A stretch of DNA of 64,000 bases, from contig NZ_QPMK01000002.1 in the NCBI RefSeq assembly GCF_003344785.1, positions 361,142 to 425,141 of the forward strand, written 5' to 3'. The position numbers were made by a program, and so were the translations under genes. This document shows positions 19,301-27,004 of the stretch, one piece after another (position 1 is the stretch's first letter; each line of letters opens with the position of its first letter). Source of the DNA: Thalassococcus profundi. Its GTDB lineage: Bacteria; Pseudomonadota; Alphaproteobacteria; Rhodobacterales; Rhodobacteraceae. A model generated the notes under the pieces. It was not told the origin of the DNA. It saw nothing but the letters and a program-made list of their open reading frames with translations, and did not search any database.

Positions 19301-21922
19301 GTTGAAGACACTGTTGCCGCCCGCGTAGATGTCCGAGGCCGAGGCCAGCCGCAGGTCGGCAGAGGTCAGCGTGAGCCCGCCCGTCGCAGTCTGGATCTTG
19401 CCGTTCAGCGTCAGCGCATCGCCGCCGGTGATGGCGATGTTGCCACCTGCGGCGATCTGGCCGGAAAAGCTCAGGTTCGCGGCGTTCAGCGTCACCGCGC
19501 GGCCGGCGATCAGCGCCTGCGTCGGGTCGTTGGCCTGCAGTCCGGCCACCAGAACGCCATCGGTGCCCATGGTGATGCTCGACGCCGCGTCGCGCCCGGT
19601 GATGCTGATACTACCCGCCGTGGCGAACAGGCCGTCATTGCGGAAGGCGTTGATGTTGCCGCTGCGGGTGAAGTTCGAGGTCAGCAGGATGCGGCCCGAG
19701 TTCAGCACCGACGCGCTGTTGATGGCGCCCGTCAGCGCCCGCACCTGCGCGGCGGCGCCGATGTTATCGAAGGCGCCGCCGTTCACGGTCAGCGTGGTGT
19801 CCGCCATCAGCTCGCCGCGGTTCTCGACATAGCCCGCAGAGGTCAGCGACGCGGTGAGATAGCTGCCGATGCTGCCGCGGTTGATCACCGATACCGCGCC
19901 GTTCAGCGCGATGTTGCGCGCCGACACCAGCGTGCCGTCGTTGGTGATGCGGTCGCCGGTGGCGGTCAGCGCCACTTCGCCGGTGATCGACCCGGCGTTG
20001 GTGAAGGTGGGCGTGTTGGCAATGAAACTGCCGGTCGTGCCGATCAGGCCATTGTTGGTGAACGCGCTGCTGGCCGTGACTTGCAACAGCGACGTCAGCC
20101 GCATGTCGCCGGTGCCCAGCGACAGGATCGTCGGCGCGGTGAGGTACGCCCGCAGCGCCTGCACGGCGCCGGCGTTCTCGATCTTCGTACCGGCGGTGAC
20201 ACGCAGGTCGCCCTCGACGGCTATGACCCCGCGGTTGACGAAATCGCCGGTGGTGGTCAGCGTCACCGCCTTGGACAGCACCGCGCCCGTCTCGGTGTTG
20301 AGGAAGCTCGCCAGCGACCCGGTGATCGCGTTCACGCCGCTCAGCACACCGCGGTTCTCGACCGCGCGCCCGTTCGGCAGGACCAGTGACGCGGCTTCGA
20401 TGATGCCGGTCAGATCGTTGATCAGCGCGCCGCCATAGGTGACGCTGGCGCTGGTGTAGTTGCGCAGGTCCGCGCCGTTGCGGAATGCCCCCGCCGCCGT
20501 CACCACAAGGGTCGACGTGTCCGCTTCGGTCAGGCCGGCAACCACGACGTCACTGCCAAGGTAGAAGCCCTGGGTGTCCACGGTGACGTTGTTGCGGGTG
20601 AAGATCGCGCTGTCTTCGATCCCGGTCTCCGCGCCGCTGCCGGTCACGCTGAATCGGTCCGCAACGATGGTCGCGCCGCTCACCGATGCCGCCCCTGCCG
20701 CCGTGGCCGTGACGGCGCCCGCCGCCGCGACCGACCCGCCGAAGCTCAGCGTGCCGCGCGTCGCGGTGACCGTCACCCCGGCGCCCGACTGGATGTCACC
20801 GCCGAAGCTCAGCCCGCCATGTGACGATCCGATGGTGATCCCGGTCGCGCCGAACAGACCCGAAGTCGCGTCGGTCGTAACGCCGTTGCGGCCGGTCAGG
20901 GTCACAGCCGCGCTCGAAGAGGATACGTCGCGCTCGACCGTCACCGTTCCGGAATCCGACCGCAGAGACACCGCGCCCTGCGACGACGCAGACCGCACCG
21001 ACACGTCGCCCGGCGCCTGCACGGACAGGCCCTGCGCCCCGGCGGTCAGCGCGCCCCGGCTGCGCACGCCCAGACCGGTTTCGTTGCCGACAACGGTGAT
21101 CCGGCCCGCCTCCATCGCGCCGAATGCGGTCGCATCGACGCCATAGCTCGTGCCCGCGGCCCCGGCGGGCGCCAGCGTGCCGATGCGCGCGGCATTGGTC
21201 GCGTCCCAGCTCAGCCCGCCCGACTGCACGTTGAGCGTGCCGGCCGAAGTCACCTTGCCGTCGATCACCACCGTCCGGCCGATCAGGTTCACCTGTCCGA
21301 CGCCCGTGGCCGCGCCGTTCAGGCCGTTCCGCCCGATGGTCACGGCACCCCTTGTCACGTCCAGCCGAACCGAGCCGCCATCGACCACCGGCTGCCCGGT
21401 CGACAGCGTCACGGCGCCCGCGTTGATGAACGAACAGCCGTTGCACGACATGCCGTTCGGGTTGGCGACAATGACATGTGCCGTGGTGCCCGCAACCTCG
21501 ATGCGCCCGTTGAGCGACGAGCCCGAGGTCGAGCGCACTTCGTTCAGGATCGTCGTCGCCGGCGTGCCGGCCAAGTTGGCGTTGCCCGCGATGGTGCCCG
21601 CGACCTGCGTGCTGCGGCTGCCGGTGCTGTTGTTCAGCACGACACCCGAAGAGGTGACGTCGAATCGGGTGTACTGGTTGACCGATACGCCGCCGCTGTT
21701 CGGGCGCGCCACATCCACAACCTGGGGGCGAGTTGTCCTTTGCATCGTCGGCGCGAAGCCGACATTTCCGCTGGGGTCGATCACCACCTCTTGCGCAGAG
21801 GCCGCGGTCAGGAACGCCGGCTCGAGCGCGAGGATGATGCAGAGCGCAATCTTGCCTGATTTTTGTGCAAATGATTCGGTGATTCGGGGCCGATTCTTCA
21901 GAATCAACTTGAAACCCCGCAT
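13319..21922 (-). CDS. CdiA/filamentous-hemagglutinin-like two-partner-secretion exoprotein with C-terminal Tox-REase-5-like toxin
   Basis: A 2867-residue TpsA protein. The ATG at 21922 is preceded by TGGAG and opens a long signal (residues 1-43, cleavage after 'TAASA'); the frame extends 21 codons upstream without added features. Residues ~45-290 are the TPS secretion domain, with 'VIVANPNGMSCNGCSFINAG' carrying the NPNG motif. Residues ~300-2200 are beta-helix repeats, e.g. 'N.G.I....L...A....N.G', followed by an FHA2-like stretch. Residues ~2290-2500 resemble the DUF637 hemagglutinin region. 'VNNYLTHLD' near 2530 stands where CdiA proteins have the VENN/NNYL pre-toxin junction. The final 102 residues (2766-2867) match a restriction-endonuclease-fold toxin: 'VRFDSFDPSIGLLEAK' supplies Asp2787/Asp2790, Glu2797 and Lys2799. 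It is exported by a TpsB partner, probably the one at 25209, and delivered to neighbours by contact. Confidence 0.9.
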   Translation of the reverse strand: MRGFKLILKNRPRITESFAQKSGKIALCIILALEPAFLTAASAQEVVIDPSGNVGFAPTMQRTTRPQVVDVARPNSGGVSVNQYTRFDVTSSGVVLNNSTGSRSTQVAGTIAGNANLAGTPATTILNEVRSTSGSSLNGRIEVAGTTAHVIVANPNGMSCNGCSFINAGAVTLSTGQPVVDGGSVRLDVTRGAVTIGRNGLNGAATGVGQVNLIGRTVVIDGKVTSAGTLNVQSGGLSWDATNAARIGTLAPAGAAGTSYGVDATAFGAMEAGRITVVGNETGLGVRSRGALTAGAQGLSVQAPGDVSVRSASSQGAVSLRSDSGTVTVERDVSSSSAAVTLTGRNGVTTDATSGLFGATGITIGSSHGGLSFGGDIQSGAGVTVTATRGTLSFGGSVAAAGAVTATAAGAASVSGATIVADRFSVTGSGAETGIEDSAIFTRNNVTVDTQGFYLGSDVVVAGLTEADTSTLVVTAAGAFRNGADLRNYTSASVTYGGALINDLTGIIEAASLVLPNGRAVENRGVLSGVNAITGSLASFLNTETGAVLSKAVTLTTTGDFVNRGVIAVEGDLRVTAGTKIENAGAVQALRAYLTAPTILSLGTGDMRLTSLLQVTASSAFTNNGLIGTTGSFIANTPTFTNAGSITGEVALTATGDRITNDGTLVSARNIALNGAVSVINRGSIGSYLTASLTSAGYVENRGELMADTTLTVNGGAFDNIGAAAQVRALTGAINSASVLNSGRILLTSNFTRSGNINAFRNDGLFATAGSISITGRDAASSITMGTDGVLVAGLQANDPTQALIAGRAVTLNAANLSFSGQIAAGGNIAITGGDALTLNGKIQTATGGLTLTSADLRLASASDIYAGGNSVFNAATRLRNEGKLVIGGRLDLLSTAGSLTNSGGMVIGSTYRFDIAGAFSNTGTFASEGGTTINAGSISSTGALQSRSAMVLNSAAGLTLGGSIVAKNTVALNAAGTVQTLAGSQLSATRLNVTGTSFISRGNIALTGTSRNDWLVSDLVQTFGLTHAAGALKIDANRLTTQAGSLLSSNGSITATMIPSASTGVIGSISHSGVMTGSAITLSGTTVSGGTASQITATGALNATATAAVNLFGETSAATMALNGASVELRGRVFADLMTLTASGAITTRDGVYARDRLTATAGGSFINLGYLEAVNKLAVTANAFDNRAGAEARSNDIAVTTDAWASNAGKMFGARDISFNAGTNVTNVAGGSIDAGSLGVTAAGNFTNSGTIDVFGFFGNVTGSSTNNSVLRATTYLGLTGGAFTNAAAATLWSDNHIYIRSTGAVRNFATTVVHAKALDIRAASFENTGQLRAREVINIADITGTVTNSGVLYAPVIAVVAGGSLSNSGTIGQTSNTSLPRATLVNLASGSWIDNDGAVRSAELRLQGTGHVTIGATGVVQATNLAALTSANAGVTNLGTLSAKDIQIVAANGVDNQGSAVATAGLNIEAGRLLNRSLNGSAGRLQGVRVAIEALTDGISNTGTITGTTEIGLRARAGDVYNNGTLSSPKIGIVSDTGNVWLPANITTSGSLIAQGRAVGVEGSITATNAITLVSTAYNVTAHGVMATRTLVIEAAQDLRTTAGRLRGSVVTQVIADDIERTDIAETNRKLGAITGAAGDVHVQLRTGSLGTYTPDDTSGYEVANFDTTGSVALISKNGSAYLRGTIKADKDILISAKGTTGLRSATLDAGGLLHLYGGGYVKNYGSLNYTAGNTVQIEQGQGWFYTDDWLKRTVDHNLVVFAKRIVVNSDHRFVNRDVVFRASENIAQRDRVISARGLTYSAGGDILVEFDPNDWREANPNAVDNGDWLDIATAGLRGRTLQAQTRGMTIYADGDIRLTSGKIHTEGDLNITAQGNILSEPIYLESYEDSRPAYMGWSFDPDYKAVLPGHSQSKVVLTEFRAYENMLSAKGSVAINAGRDIDLIGSRVTAVDGNLSIYSNAGTITMAAAPGFWMYNHQTTTVKRSWFGLKKTYTTTTYDAYKDIYKRTQLNAANGTISVVSRAPRGTGFERIISAGTEMSANNVRLSTLPASGSTTLGGSITLGSYAERNDVSTRTRSKSSFIGITYRNRTNSSARTALLNTGNDLLADDIIDISSGNNLTIQGGSLAGQRINISAVGNLNIMALINSTRVSNYSERQNLVTITTIQEGFDRQTAQFPQISSPNPITFNIGGSVHISGQEGASLNAQLLTVIGSRTFGTALAPINTAAATSGLAAQAQVINTDYTRALALPGAANGAQYAYLDTLVDQYGATYDTIQLRDHSWYDKQVRLTPAFQALLSVSVGYMTGGLGLTVFQQAALNSLITGGIEGAITGQLDPGVVLRNALLAGTSAYVTNVITSNFQIGTQLGLSDASPFANDLRGSFSPQAIVNRAGDRIVAAVVDNAVFGRPVFDGLDSVGRTFLVTEAMSVAQFGIGELGMGQESFEGSLQHILLHGGLGCVAIQLMNGTCASGFFAGASQAVLAGSSLSIEEKQRLAPLAGAAAGFLFADGKSIGVSYGATIAQTGIVNNYLTHLDVIELKTDLARCRQQNGGRCEGAARDAIIQKFRDRSAQNDFLLVNECTRSLECVNERLSNVATTASGVWSDVDMVVRHQLLNVIEPSSYVNAHIVRLPQILEIQNDFAAANCGGVWNDTCAARLEASTIETMILAASVAAGAGLTVVAVRAIVTRGAALCVRSASCWAGFLGREVSTEVLAEVSAGGFTAVGGVNLAENVATAVTRQYAGLGAFRPVNESMSAAARSYQDAIPGAISGQTYFVGNVRFDSFDPSIGLLEAKADYSFMFEASGALKSWAQSSYSDMLDQAARQLSVAGNTPVVWYVQTPALRAQLSQDFNRLGLNIELRQ

Positions 21923-22103
21923 CACGCCACTCCAGCCCACAGGATTAGGATGAACGTCGATACGCCCGCGACGATATTCCGGCAAGATGCATTTTTATCG
22001 CCGTTTCACAGGGTTTTGAGGCACCCATACAAAACCGTTGCGTGGTATTGAAACAGGTCTATACGCGGCGCTCGATTGGGCGCTGTGTCGAAAGGATTCT
22101 GCC

Positions 22104-22958
22104 ATGTCCCGGACTTCCCTGCTGCTGGCAACGGCGGCGTTTTATCTGCTTACTTTTTCAGCACATGCCGCTGTCGAGGAGGGTCTCGCGGCGCTCGAAC
22201 AAGGCGACCTGGAAACCGCCGCGCGGGAATTCCAGCAATCTTTCAAAGCCGGTGACGCCGATGGCGCGTTCTACCTGGGGAGGATGTACGAGCTGGGTCT
22301 CGGCACCGATCCGGACCTCCCGCGCGCCGCGGATCTGTTCCGCGTGGCGGCCGAGGCCGACAGCGCGCTGGCGCAGAATCGGCTGGGTCTCATGTACCTC
22401 GACGGACAGTCGGTGATTCGCGACTTCGAGAAGGGCGCGGAACTTGTCTGCCAGGCCGCCGCCCAGGACGAAGAGAACGGTCTGTTCAACTGCGGCGTCG
22501 TGCTGCTCGATGGTCGCGGCATGGAAGCCGACCCGGCCCGCGCCCGCGACATGTGGTCGAAGGCCGCCGACCTTGGCCACATCGCCGCCGCCAACCTGCT
22601 GGGCATGGCCTACAAGACCGGCGAAGGTGTAGAGGCCGATGCCGCCACCGCCTACGGCTACTTTGCCAGAACCGCCGAAGAGGGCAACCCGGTCGGCCTT
22701 TACGAAACCGCGCTGGCGCTCGACGCGGGCAAGGGCATCGAGGCGGACAAGGTCCGGGCCTATGCCCATGCCAACATCGCCGCAGCGCTGCAGCATCCGG
22801 ATGCCCCTGCCCTGCGCGACCGCATCGAGGCCGAGCTGAGCGTTGACGAAGTGTCCCGCGGTCAGCAGATCGCCCGCGACTGGATCGCCGCCAGCGAAGC
22901 CAAGGCCGTAGCGCAGGCCGAGGCGCCGGCCCCGACCGCTCAGACCGAAAGCAACTGA
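22104..22958 (+). CDS. Periplasmic Sel1-like repeat protein in the TPS locus
   Basis: A 284-residue protein. The ATG at 22104 has AAAGGAT 8 bases upstream and opens a clear signal peptide ending 'TFSAHA'. After it come about five Sel1-like helical repeats, e.g. 'GAFYLGRMYELGLGTDPDLP', 'AQNRLGLMYLDGQSV', 'GLFNCGVVLLDGRGMEAD' and 'AAANLLGMAYKTGEGVEAD', a degenerate fifth copy, and a Gln/Ala/Pro-rich tail. Such repeats bind other proteins. It lies between the divergent giant exoprotein and the short TpsA gene, whose GTG start is only 3 bp after its stop, so it is the first gene of the sel1-tpsA-tpsB operon. It could be a periplasmic chaperone or quality-control factor for the exoproteins, or a protective factor; neither is shown by sequence. 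Confidence 0.85.
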   Translation: MSRTSLLLATAAFYLLTFSAHAAVEEGLAALEQGDLETAAREFQQSFKAGDADGAFYLGRMYELGLGTDPDLPRAADLFRVAAEADSALAQNRLGLMYLDGQSVIRDFEKGAELVCQAAAQDEENGLFNCGVVLLDGRGMEADPARARDMWSKAADLGHIAAANLLGMAYKTGEGVEADAATAYGYFARTAEEGNPVGLYETALALDAGKGIEADKVRAYAHANIAAALQHPDAPALRDRIEAELSVDEVSRGQQIARDWIAASEAKAVAQAEAPAPTAQTESN

Positions 22959-22961
22959 GCC

Positions 22962-25205
22962 GTGCGCGCTCTGCCAGCCCTGTCCCTGGCGCTGGCAACG
23001 GCGCTGTGTGCCGCCGGTCCGCTGGCGGCGCAGATCGTCGTCGACGGCACGACCGACACCGTCGTCACCCTGGGCGCGGGCGGCGAGGTCAACGTGCGCG
23101 TCGCGCCTCCGGCGGCGGGCGGGCTGAGCCACAACCGCTATGACAGCTTCAGCGTGCCCAAGGCCGGCGCGGTGCTGGACAACCGCACCGCCGCCGCCCG
23201 GACCATCCTCAACGAGGTCACCGGAAGCGCCCCGTCGCGGATCGAAGGCGCGCTGCGCGTCGAGGGCCAGCTGGCGCATGTGGTTGTCGCCAACCCCAAC
23301 GGCATCACCATCGACGGCGGGCGTTTCGTCAACACCGGGCGCGTCGCGCTGACCACCGGGCCGCTGACCTTCGAGGACCGGCAGATCGCGCCGGGCATCT
23401 TCCAGCGCAACGCCGTGACAACCGTGCGAGGCGGTACGATCGTGATCGAGGGGGGCGGGCTCTCGGGCCAGATGGATGCGCTCGACCTCATCGCCGAGAA
23501 GATCCGCGTCGGTGGCCCGGTCGAGGTCGCGGGCGACACCGGCGCGCTGGCCCTGACCGGCGGCTGGTCCGTAACCGAGTTCAACAGCGCCATCCTGCCC
23601 GGCAACACCTCGGCGCTGTGGTCGAGCCCCAGCGCGCTCGACGGCGGACCGGAGGGGGTGATGGTGGAGGTTCTGCGCCCGGGCGTTCTGGGCGCCAACC
23701 GTATCGGCATCGCCGTGACGGGTGCGGGCGCCGGTGTGCGCATGGCCGGTGGCGCGCAGGCCGGGCGCGACGGCTTTCGGCTCTCCGCCAGCGGCGACGT
23801 CCTGCTTGACGGCGCCCGGATCGCAAGCACCGGCGACGCCGTTGTCACGGGCCGCTCCGTCACGGTCTCCGCAACCGATGTGCAGGCGGCGGGCCTGTCG
23901 GTCGATGCGGCAGAGAGGCTGGACATCGACACAGGCGTGACCCTGTCGGCAGAGGCCGCGCTTCTCTTGACGTCGGGCGGCGCGCTGAACCTGTCGCAGG
24001 CGACCCTGCGCAGCGACAACGCGCTGCTCTTCGACAGTGCCGGGCCGATGACCCTTTCCAGCAGCAGCCTGCGTGCGGCGGGGCACCTCACGGGTGCGGC
24101 CTCGGCCATCACCTTGCAGACGGGATCGGAACTCGTGGCCGAAAACGGCGCGCTTATTGCCACCACGCGGGCCGGAAACTTCACCAACCTGGGGAGCCTC
24201 GTCCAGGGCGGACAAAAGGCCGAAGGGCTTGCGGACGCCGCCGGCACGCTCTCCGACGGGGCGGTGACGCTCAACGTGGCCGGGGACCTGCGCAACGTCA
24301 CAGCCACCGGCACCGATGCGCCGCTGGCGATTCTCTTCGGCGCTGCCGGTGACCTGTCGCTGACTGGCGCCGGAAACCTTGCCAACCTCGGCGGGCGACT
24401 CGTCGCGAATGGCGACGTGCGGCTGCGCTTCGGCGGCGATCTCGACAATGCCGCGGGCGCGGACCTGCCCGCGCCACAGCCGGTGCAGATGCGCAAGGGC
24501 AAGGGCAAGCGCAGCTGGTGGGCCTTCTGGATGCGCCGCCCGACCACCTACCGGCTGAGTTTCACCGGCCTGCCCGAAAGCCACGTCCGCGCCGCGGGCA
24601 TCACCGCGCAGGGCGCCGTCGACCTGCGCCTTGCCGGAGATCTGCGCGTGCAGGGCGCCGACATCAACGCCAATGGCGGCGATATCGCGATCAGCGCCGC
24701 GTCTGTGACGGTGGCGTCGGTCGCCACAGGAGCGCTCGATGCGCGCCAGACCTGCGGCTTTACCTGCCGTGGCAAGGCGTCGGGCCAGGTGCAAAGTCTT
24801 GGCGGGCAGATCAACGCCGCGGGCGCGATCGACATCGCCACCACCGGCGCGCTGATCCTTCGGGGCGGCAGCCTCTATGCGCTGAGCACGGTCGCCGCGA
24901 CGGCGGACCGCGTTCTTCTGGCCGCGCGGCAGCTGCCGATGGCGGTGCGCCGCCCCGACGGCATCCACGCGCTGTGGTCCGGCGGCACGATCTGGGCTTA
25001 CCTGCGCGACCTTGGCGGCACCGTGACCTCGGGCGCCGGCGACGTGACCCTTGCCGCACCGGTCACGCTCGAGGGGGGCGCCGTGGCCGCTTCGGGCAGC
25101 GTCACCACCGGCCCGCAGGAGGTCTTGCGCAGGCCCGGTATTCAGACGCTGATCGCGGGCCGCGAAATAGGCCTCTTCCGCGACCTGCCGGGCGTGGGCC
25201 AGTAG
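22962..25205 (+). CDS. Short two-partner-secretion exoprotein (TpsA)
   Basis: A 747-residue protein with a GTG start 3 bp after the Sel1 gene and a signal peptide ending 'AGPLAAQ' (about 23 residues). The TPS secretion domain occupies ~25-270: 'SHNRYDSFSVPKAGAVLDN', 'TILNEVTGSAPSRIEGALRV' and 'HVVVANPNGITIDGGRFVNT' with the NPNG motif. The remainder is beta-helix with 'ASGDVLLDGARIASTGDAVV'-type strands. Near residues 505-535 a basic 'KGKGKRSWWAFWMRRP' insert resembles the 'KRSWFGLKKTYTTTTYD' insert of the giant protein. Unlike that protein it has no DUF637, no pre-toxin junction and no toxin domain, and it ends shortly after the beta-helix, only 3 bp before the TpsB gene. It may be an adhesin, or a shortened carrier. 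Confidence 0.9.
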   Translation: MRALPALSLALATALCAAGPLAAQIVVDGTTDTVVTLGAGGEVNVRVAPPAAGGLSHNRYDSFSVPKAGAVLDNRTAAARTILNEVTGSAPSRIEGALRVEGQLAHVVVANPNGITIDGGRFVNTGRVALTTGPLTFEDRQIAPGIFQRNAVTTVRGGTIVIEGGGLSGQMDALDLIAEKIRVGGPVEVAGDTGALALTGGWSVTEFNSAILPGNTSALWSSPSALDGGPEGVMVEVLRPGVLGANRIGIAVTGAGAGVRMAGGAQAGRDGFRLSASGDVLLDGARIASTGDAVVTGRSVTVSATDVQAAGLSVDAAERLDIDTGVTLSAEAALLLTSGGALNLSQATLRSDNALLFDSAGPMTLSSSSLRAAGHLTGAASAITLQTGSELVAENGALIATTRAGNFTNLGSLVQGGQKAEGLADAAGTLSDGAVTLNVAGDLRNVTATGTDAPLAILFGAAGDLSLTGAGNLANLGGRLVANGDVRLRFGGDLDNAAGADLPAPQPVQMRKGKGKRSWWAFWMRRPTTYRLSFTGLPESHVRAAGITAQGAVDLRLAGDLRVQGADINANGGDIAISAASVTVASVATGALDARQTCGFTCRGKASGQVQSLGGQINAAGAIDIATTGALILRGGSLYALSTVAATADRVLLAARQLPMAVRRPDGIHALWSGGTIWAYLRDLGGTVTSGAGDVTLAAPVTLEGGAVAASGSVTTGPQEVLRRPGIQTLIAGREIGLFRDLPGVGQ

Positions 25206-25208
25206 CCG

Positions 25209-26891
25209 ATGCGCCGCTGTCACGCCGCCACGCTGGCCACGCTCATCACCCTCGCCGCGCAGGGCGCACAGGCGCAGGACATCCCCGCCGACCCGCTGCT
25301 CGAGGCGCGGCGGATCGAGGCGCTCGAGGCGCGGACCAACGCGCTTGGCAGTTTCACCCAGCAGGGCGGCGTGCCCGACCCCGGCGCGCCGCAGGCCCGC
25401 AGCGGCCCCTGTTTCGACGTGCAGAGCGTCACCGTCACCGGCGTCACCGCCCTGTCGCAGGATCGGATCGACGCGCTGATGGCGGGCTACGTGCCCGCCT
25501 GCCTGCAGGGCGCGGACATCCAGGGGATGATGCGTGACATCGACCGCGCCTATGGCGAAGAAGGGCTGATCACCACCAAGACCTACATTCCGCCGCAGAA
25601 CCTTGCCGAAGGCACGCTGACGCTCGACGTGCTCGAAGGCCGGATCGAGGGCCTGTTCCTTGTCGGCCCCGAGGGCGAGATCACTGGCGCACGGGCCAAA
25701 CGTCTGCTTGGCACCGCCTTCCCGGAGGCTGCGCCCGGCGACCTCTTCGACCTGCGCGGGTTCGAGCAGGGTTTGGACCAGATGAACCGGCTGACCTCGG
25801 TCGATGCCAAGCTGCAGTTGCAGCCGGGCGACACGCCCGGCGGGTCCTTCGTCATCGTCGAGCGCGCCCAGGCCGACCGCTTCCGCGGCCGCGCACAGTT
25901 CGACACGCTGGGGTCGGACGTGAACGGGCGCCTGCGGGTCACCCTGGGCGTCGAACTGGACGACGCGCTGGGGCTCAACGACGCCTGGGCCGCATCGCTG
26001 TCGGGCACCGCCAACAGCAACGCGATCAGCCTGTCGGGCTCGGTGCCTTACGGCCGCTGGACCTTCGGCCTCGATCTCTCCGCGTCGGAATACCTGACGC
26101 CCCTGTCGCCGGTGTCGGAGCTGTTCGGCACCGCCAGCACGGCAGAGCTCTCGGCGGGCTACATGCTGCACCGCGGCCAGTTCTCGACCACCAGCGCCCG
26201 CGCCCGGCTGGCTGTGCGCGATTCGGAGCGGTTCGTGAACAATGCGCAGCTGATCCCGCTGCGGCTGTCGACCCTGCAGCTGGGCCTGGAACGCCTGCAG
26301 CTGAGCGAGACGGCGCGCAATTCCTTCGATGGCACGCTGACCCTTGGCCTGCCCTGGTTCGACGCCACCCGCGACCCCGATGCGCCGTTGCCCGACGAAC
26401 CGCGCGCACAGTTCCTGAGCCTCGGCTTCGGCTGGCAGCGGCAGGGCGCGCTGGGGTCCGCCGGCACGCTGGTTACCGACCTGCGCGGGCAATTCAGCCC
26501 GGTGCCGCTCTACGGAGTAGAGCAGCTGGCGCTCGGCTCCTATTCCACCATACGCGGCTACGATGCGCCCGTCGCCATCGGCGACAGCGGTATCTACCTG
26601 CGCAGCGACCTGTACCTTTCGCCGGAGCTCTGGACCCGGGCGTTGCCGGTCTTCGAACGCTCCGAGATCCTGGCGCGGATCCAGCCGCATGTCTTCGCGG
26701 ATTTCGGCGTGACTCACGACCGCGCCGGCGACCGGACGCAGCGCGCCGCCGGTATCGGCGCGGGCCTGTCGTGGGATTTTTGGCGCTTCAACGCCACGGC
26801 GCTGGTGGCCCTGCCGCTGGTGGACGACCGGAACCGCTGGGACCGCGGCGCGCCGCTGGTGCAGGTGCGGCTGGACACCAAGCTCTGGTAA
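25209..26891 (+). CDS. TpsB outer-membrane transporter (ShlB/FhaC/HecB family)
   Basis: A 560-residue outer-membrane protein with a signal ending 'GAQAQD'. Residues ~70-145 form POTRA domain 1 ('PCFDVQSVTVTGVTALSQDR', then 'EEGLITTKTYIPPQNLAEGT'), ~150-220 a second POTRA, and ~230-560 a 16-strand beta-barrel. The conserved Omp85/TpsB motifs are visible: 'STIRGYD' (the VRGY motif of the plug loop, residues ~445) and 'VFADFGVTHD' near the end; the protein ends in Trp, as barrels recognised by BAM tend to end in an aromatic residue. It recognises the TPS domain of TpsA partners and threads them through the outer membrane. It is the only TpsB in the window, so it may serve both exoproteins. Confidence 0.93.
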   Translation: MRRCHAATLATLITLAAQGAQAQDIPADPLLEARRIEALEARTNALGSFTQQGGVPDPGAPQARSGPCFDVQSVTVTGVTALSQDRIDALMAGYVPACLQGADIQGMMRDIDRAYGEEGLITTKTYIPPQNLAEGTLTLDVLEGRIEGLFLVGPEGEITGARAKRLLGTAFPEAAPGDLFDLRGFEQGLDQMNRLTSVDAKLQLQPGDTPGGSFVIVERAQADRFRGRAQFDTLGSDVNGRLRVTLGVELDDALGLNDAWAASLSGTANSNAISLSGSVPYGRWTFGLDLSASEYLTPLSPVSELFGTASTAELSAGYMLHRGQFSTTSARARLAVRDSERFVNNAQLIPLRLSTLQLGLERLQLSETARNSFDGTLTLGLPWFDATRDPDAPLPDEPRAQFLSLGFGWQRQGALGSAGTLVTDLRGQFSPVPLYGVEQLALGSYSTIRGYDAPVAIGDSGIYLRSDLYLSPELWTRALPVFERSEILARIQPHVFADFGVTHDRAGDRTQRAAGIGAGLSWDFWRFNATALVALPLVDDRNRWDRGAPLVQVRLDTKLW

Positions 26892-27004
26892 AGCCGGTCT
26901 TCGGGAAGACTTCTCGAATGTTAGCAAGGGCGCCGTCACCGAACCGGCTTCCAATGTGGCCTGCAACGCTTATCTATGACGCAAAGCCAAGGGAGGACCG
27001 CGCC

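Noticed and set aside
15068..20389. A 1773-codon open frame on the plus strand opposite the giant exoprotein
   Set aside because: It is the antisense image of a high-GC repetitive gene; its protein is Arg/Gly/Val/Asp-rich with no motif, while the minus strand has a signal, TPS domain and toxin domain.
22158..26966. A 1602-codon open frame on the minus strand across the Sel1, short TpsA and TpsB genes
   Set aside because: It runs through three genes that have signals, motifs and RBSs on the plus strand; its product has the Arg/Gln/Ala-rich composition of an antisense frame.
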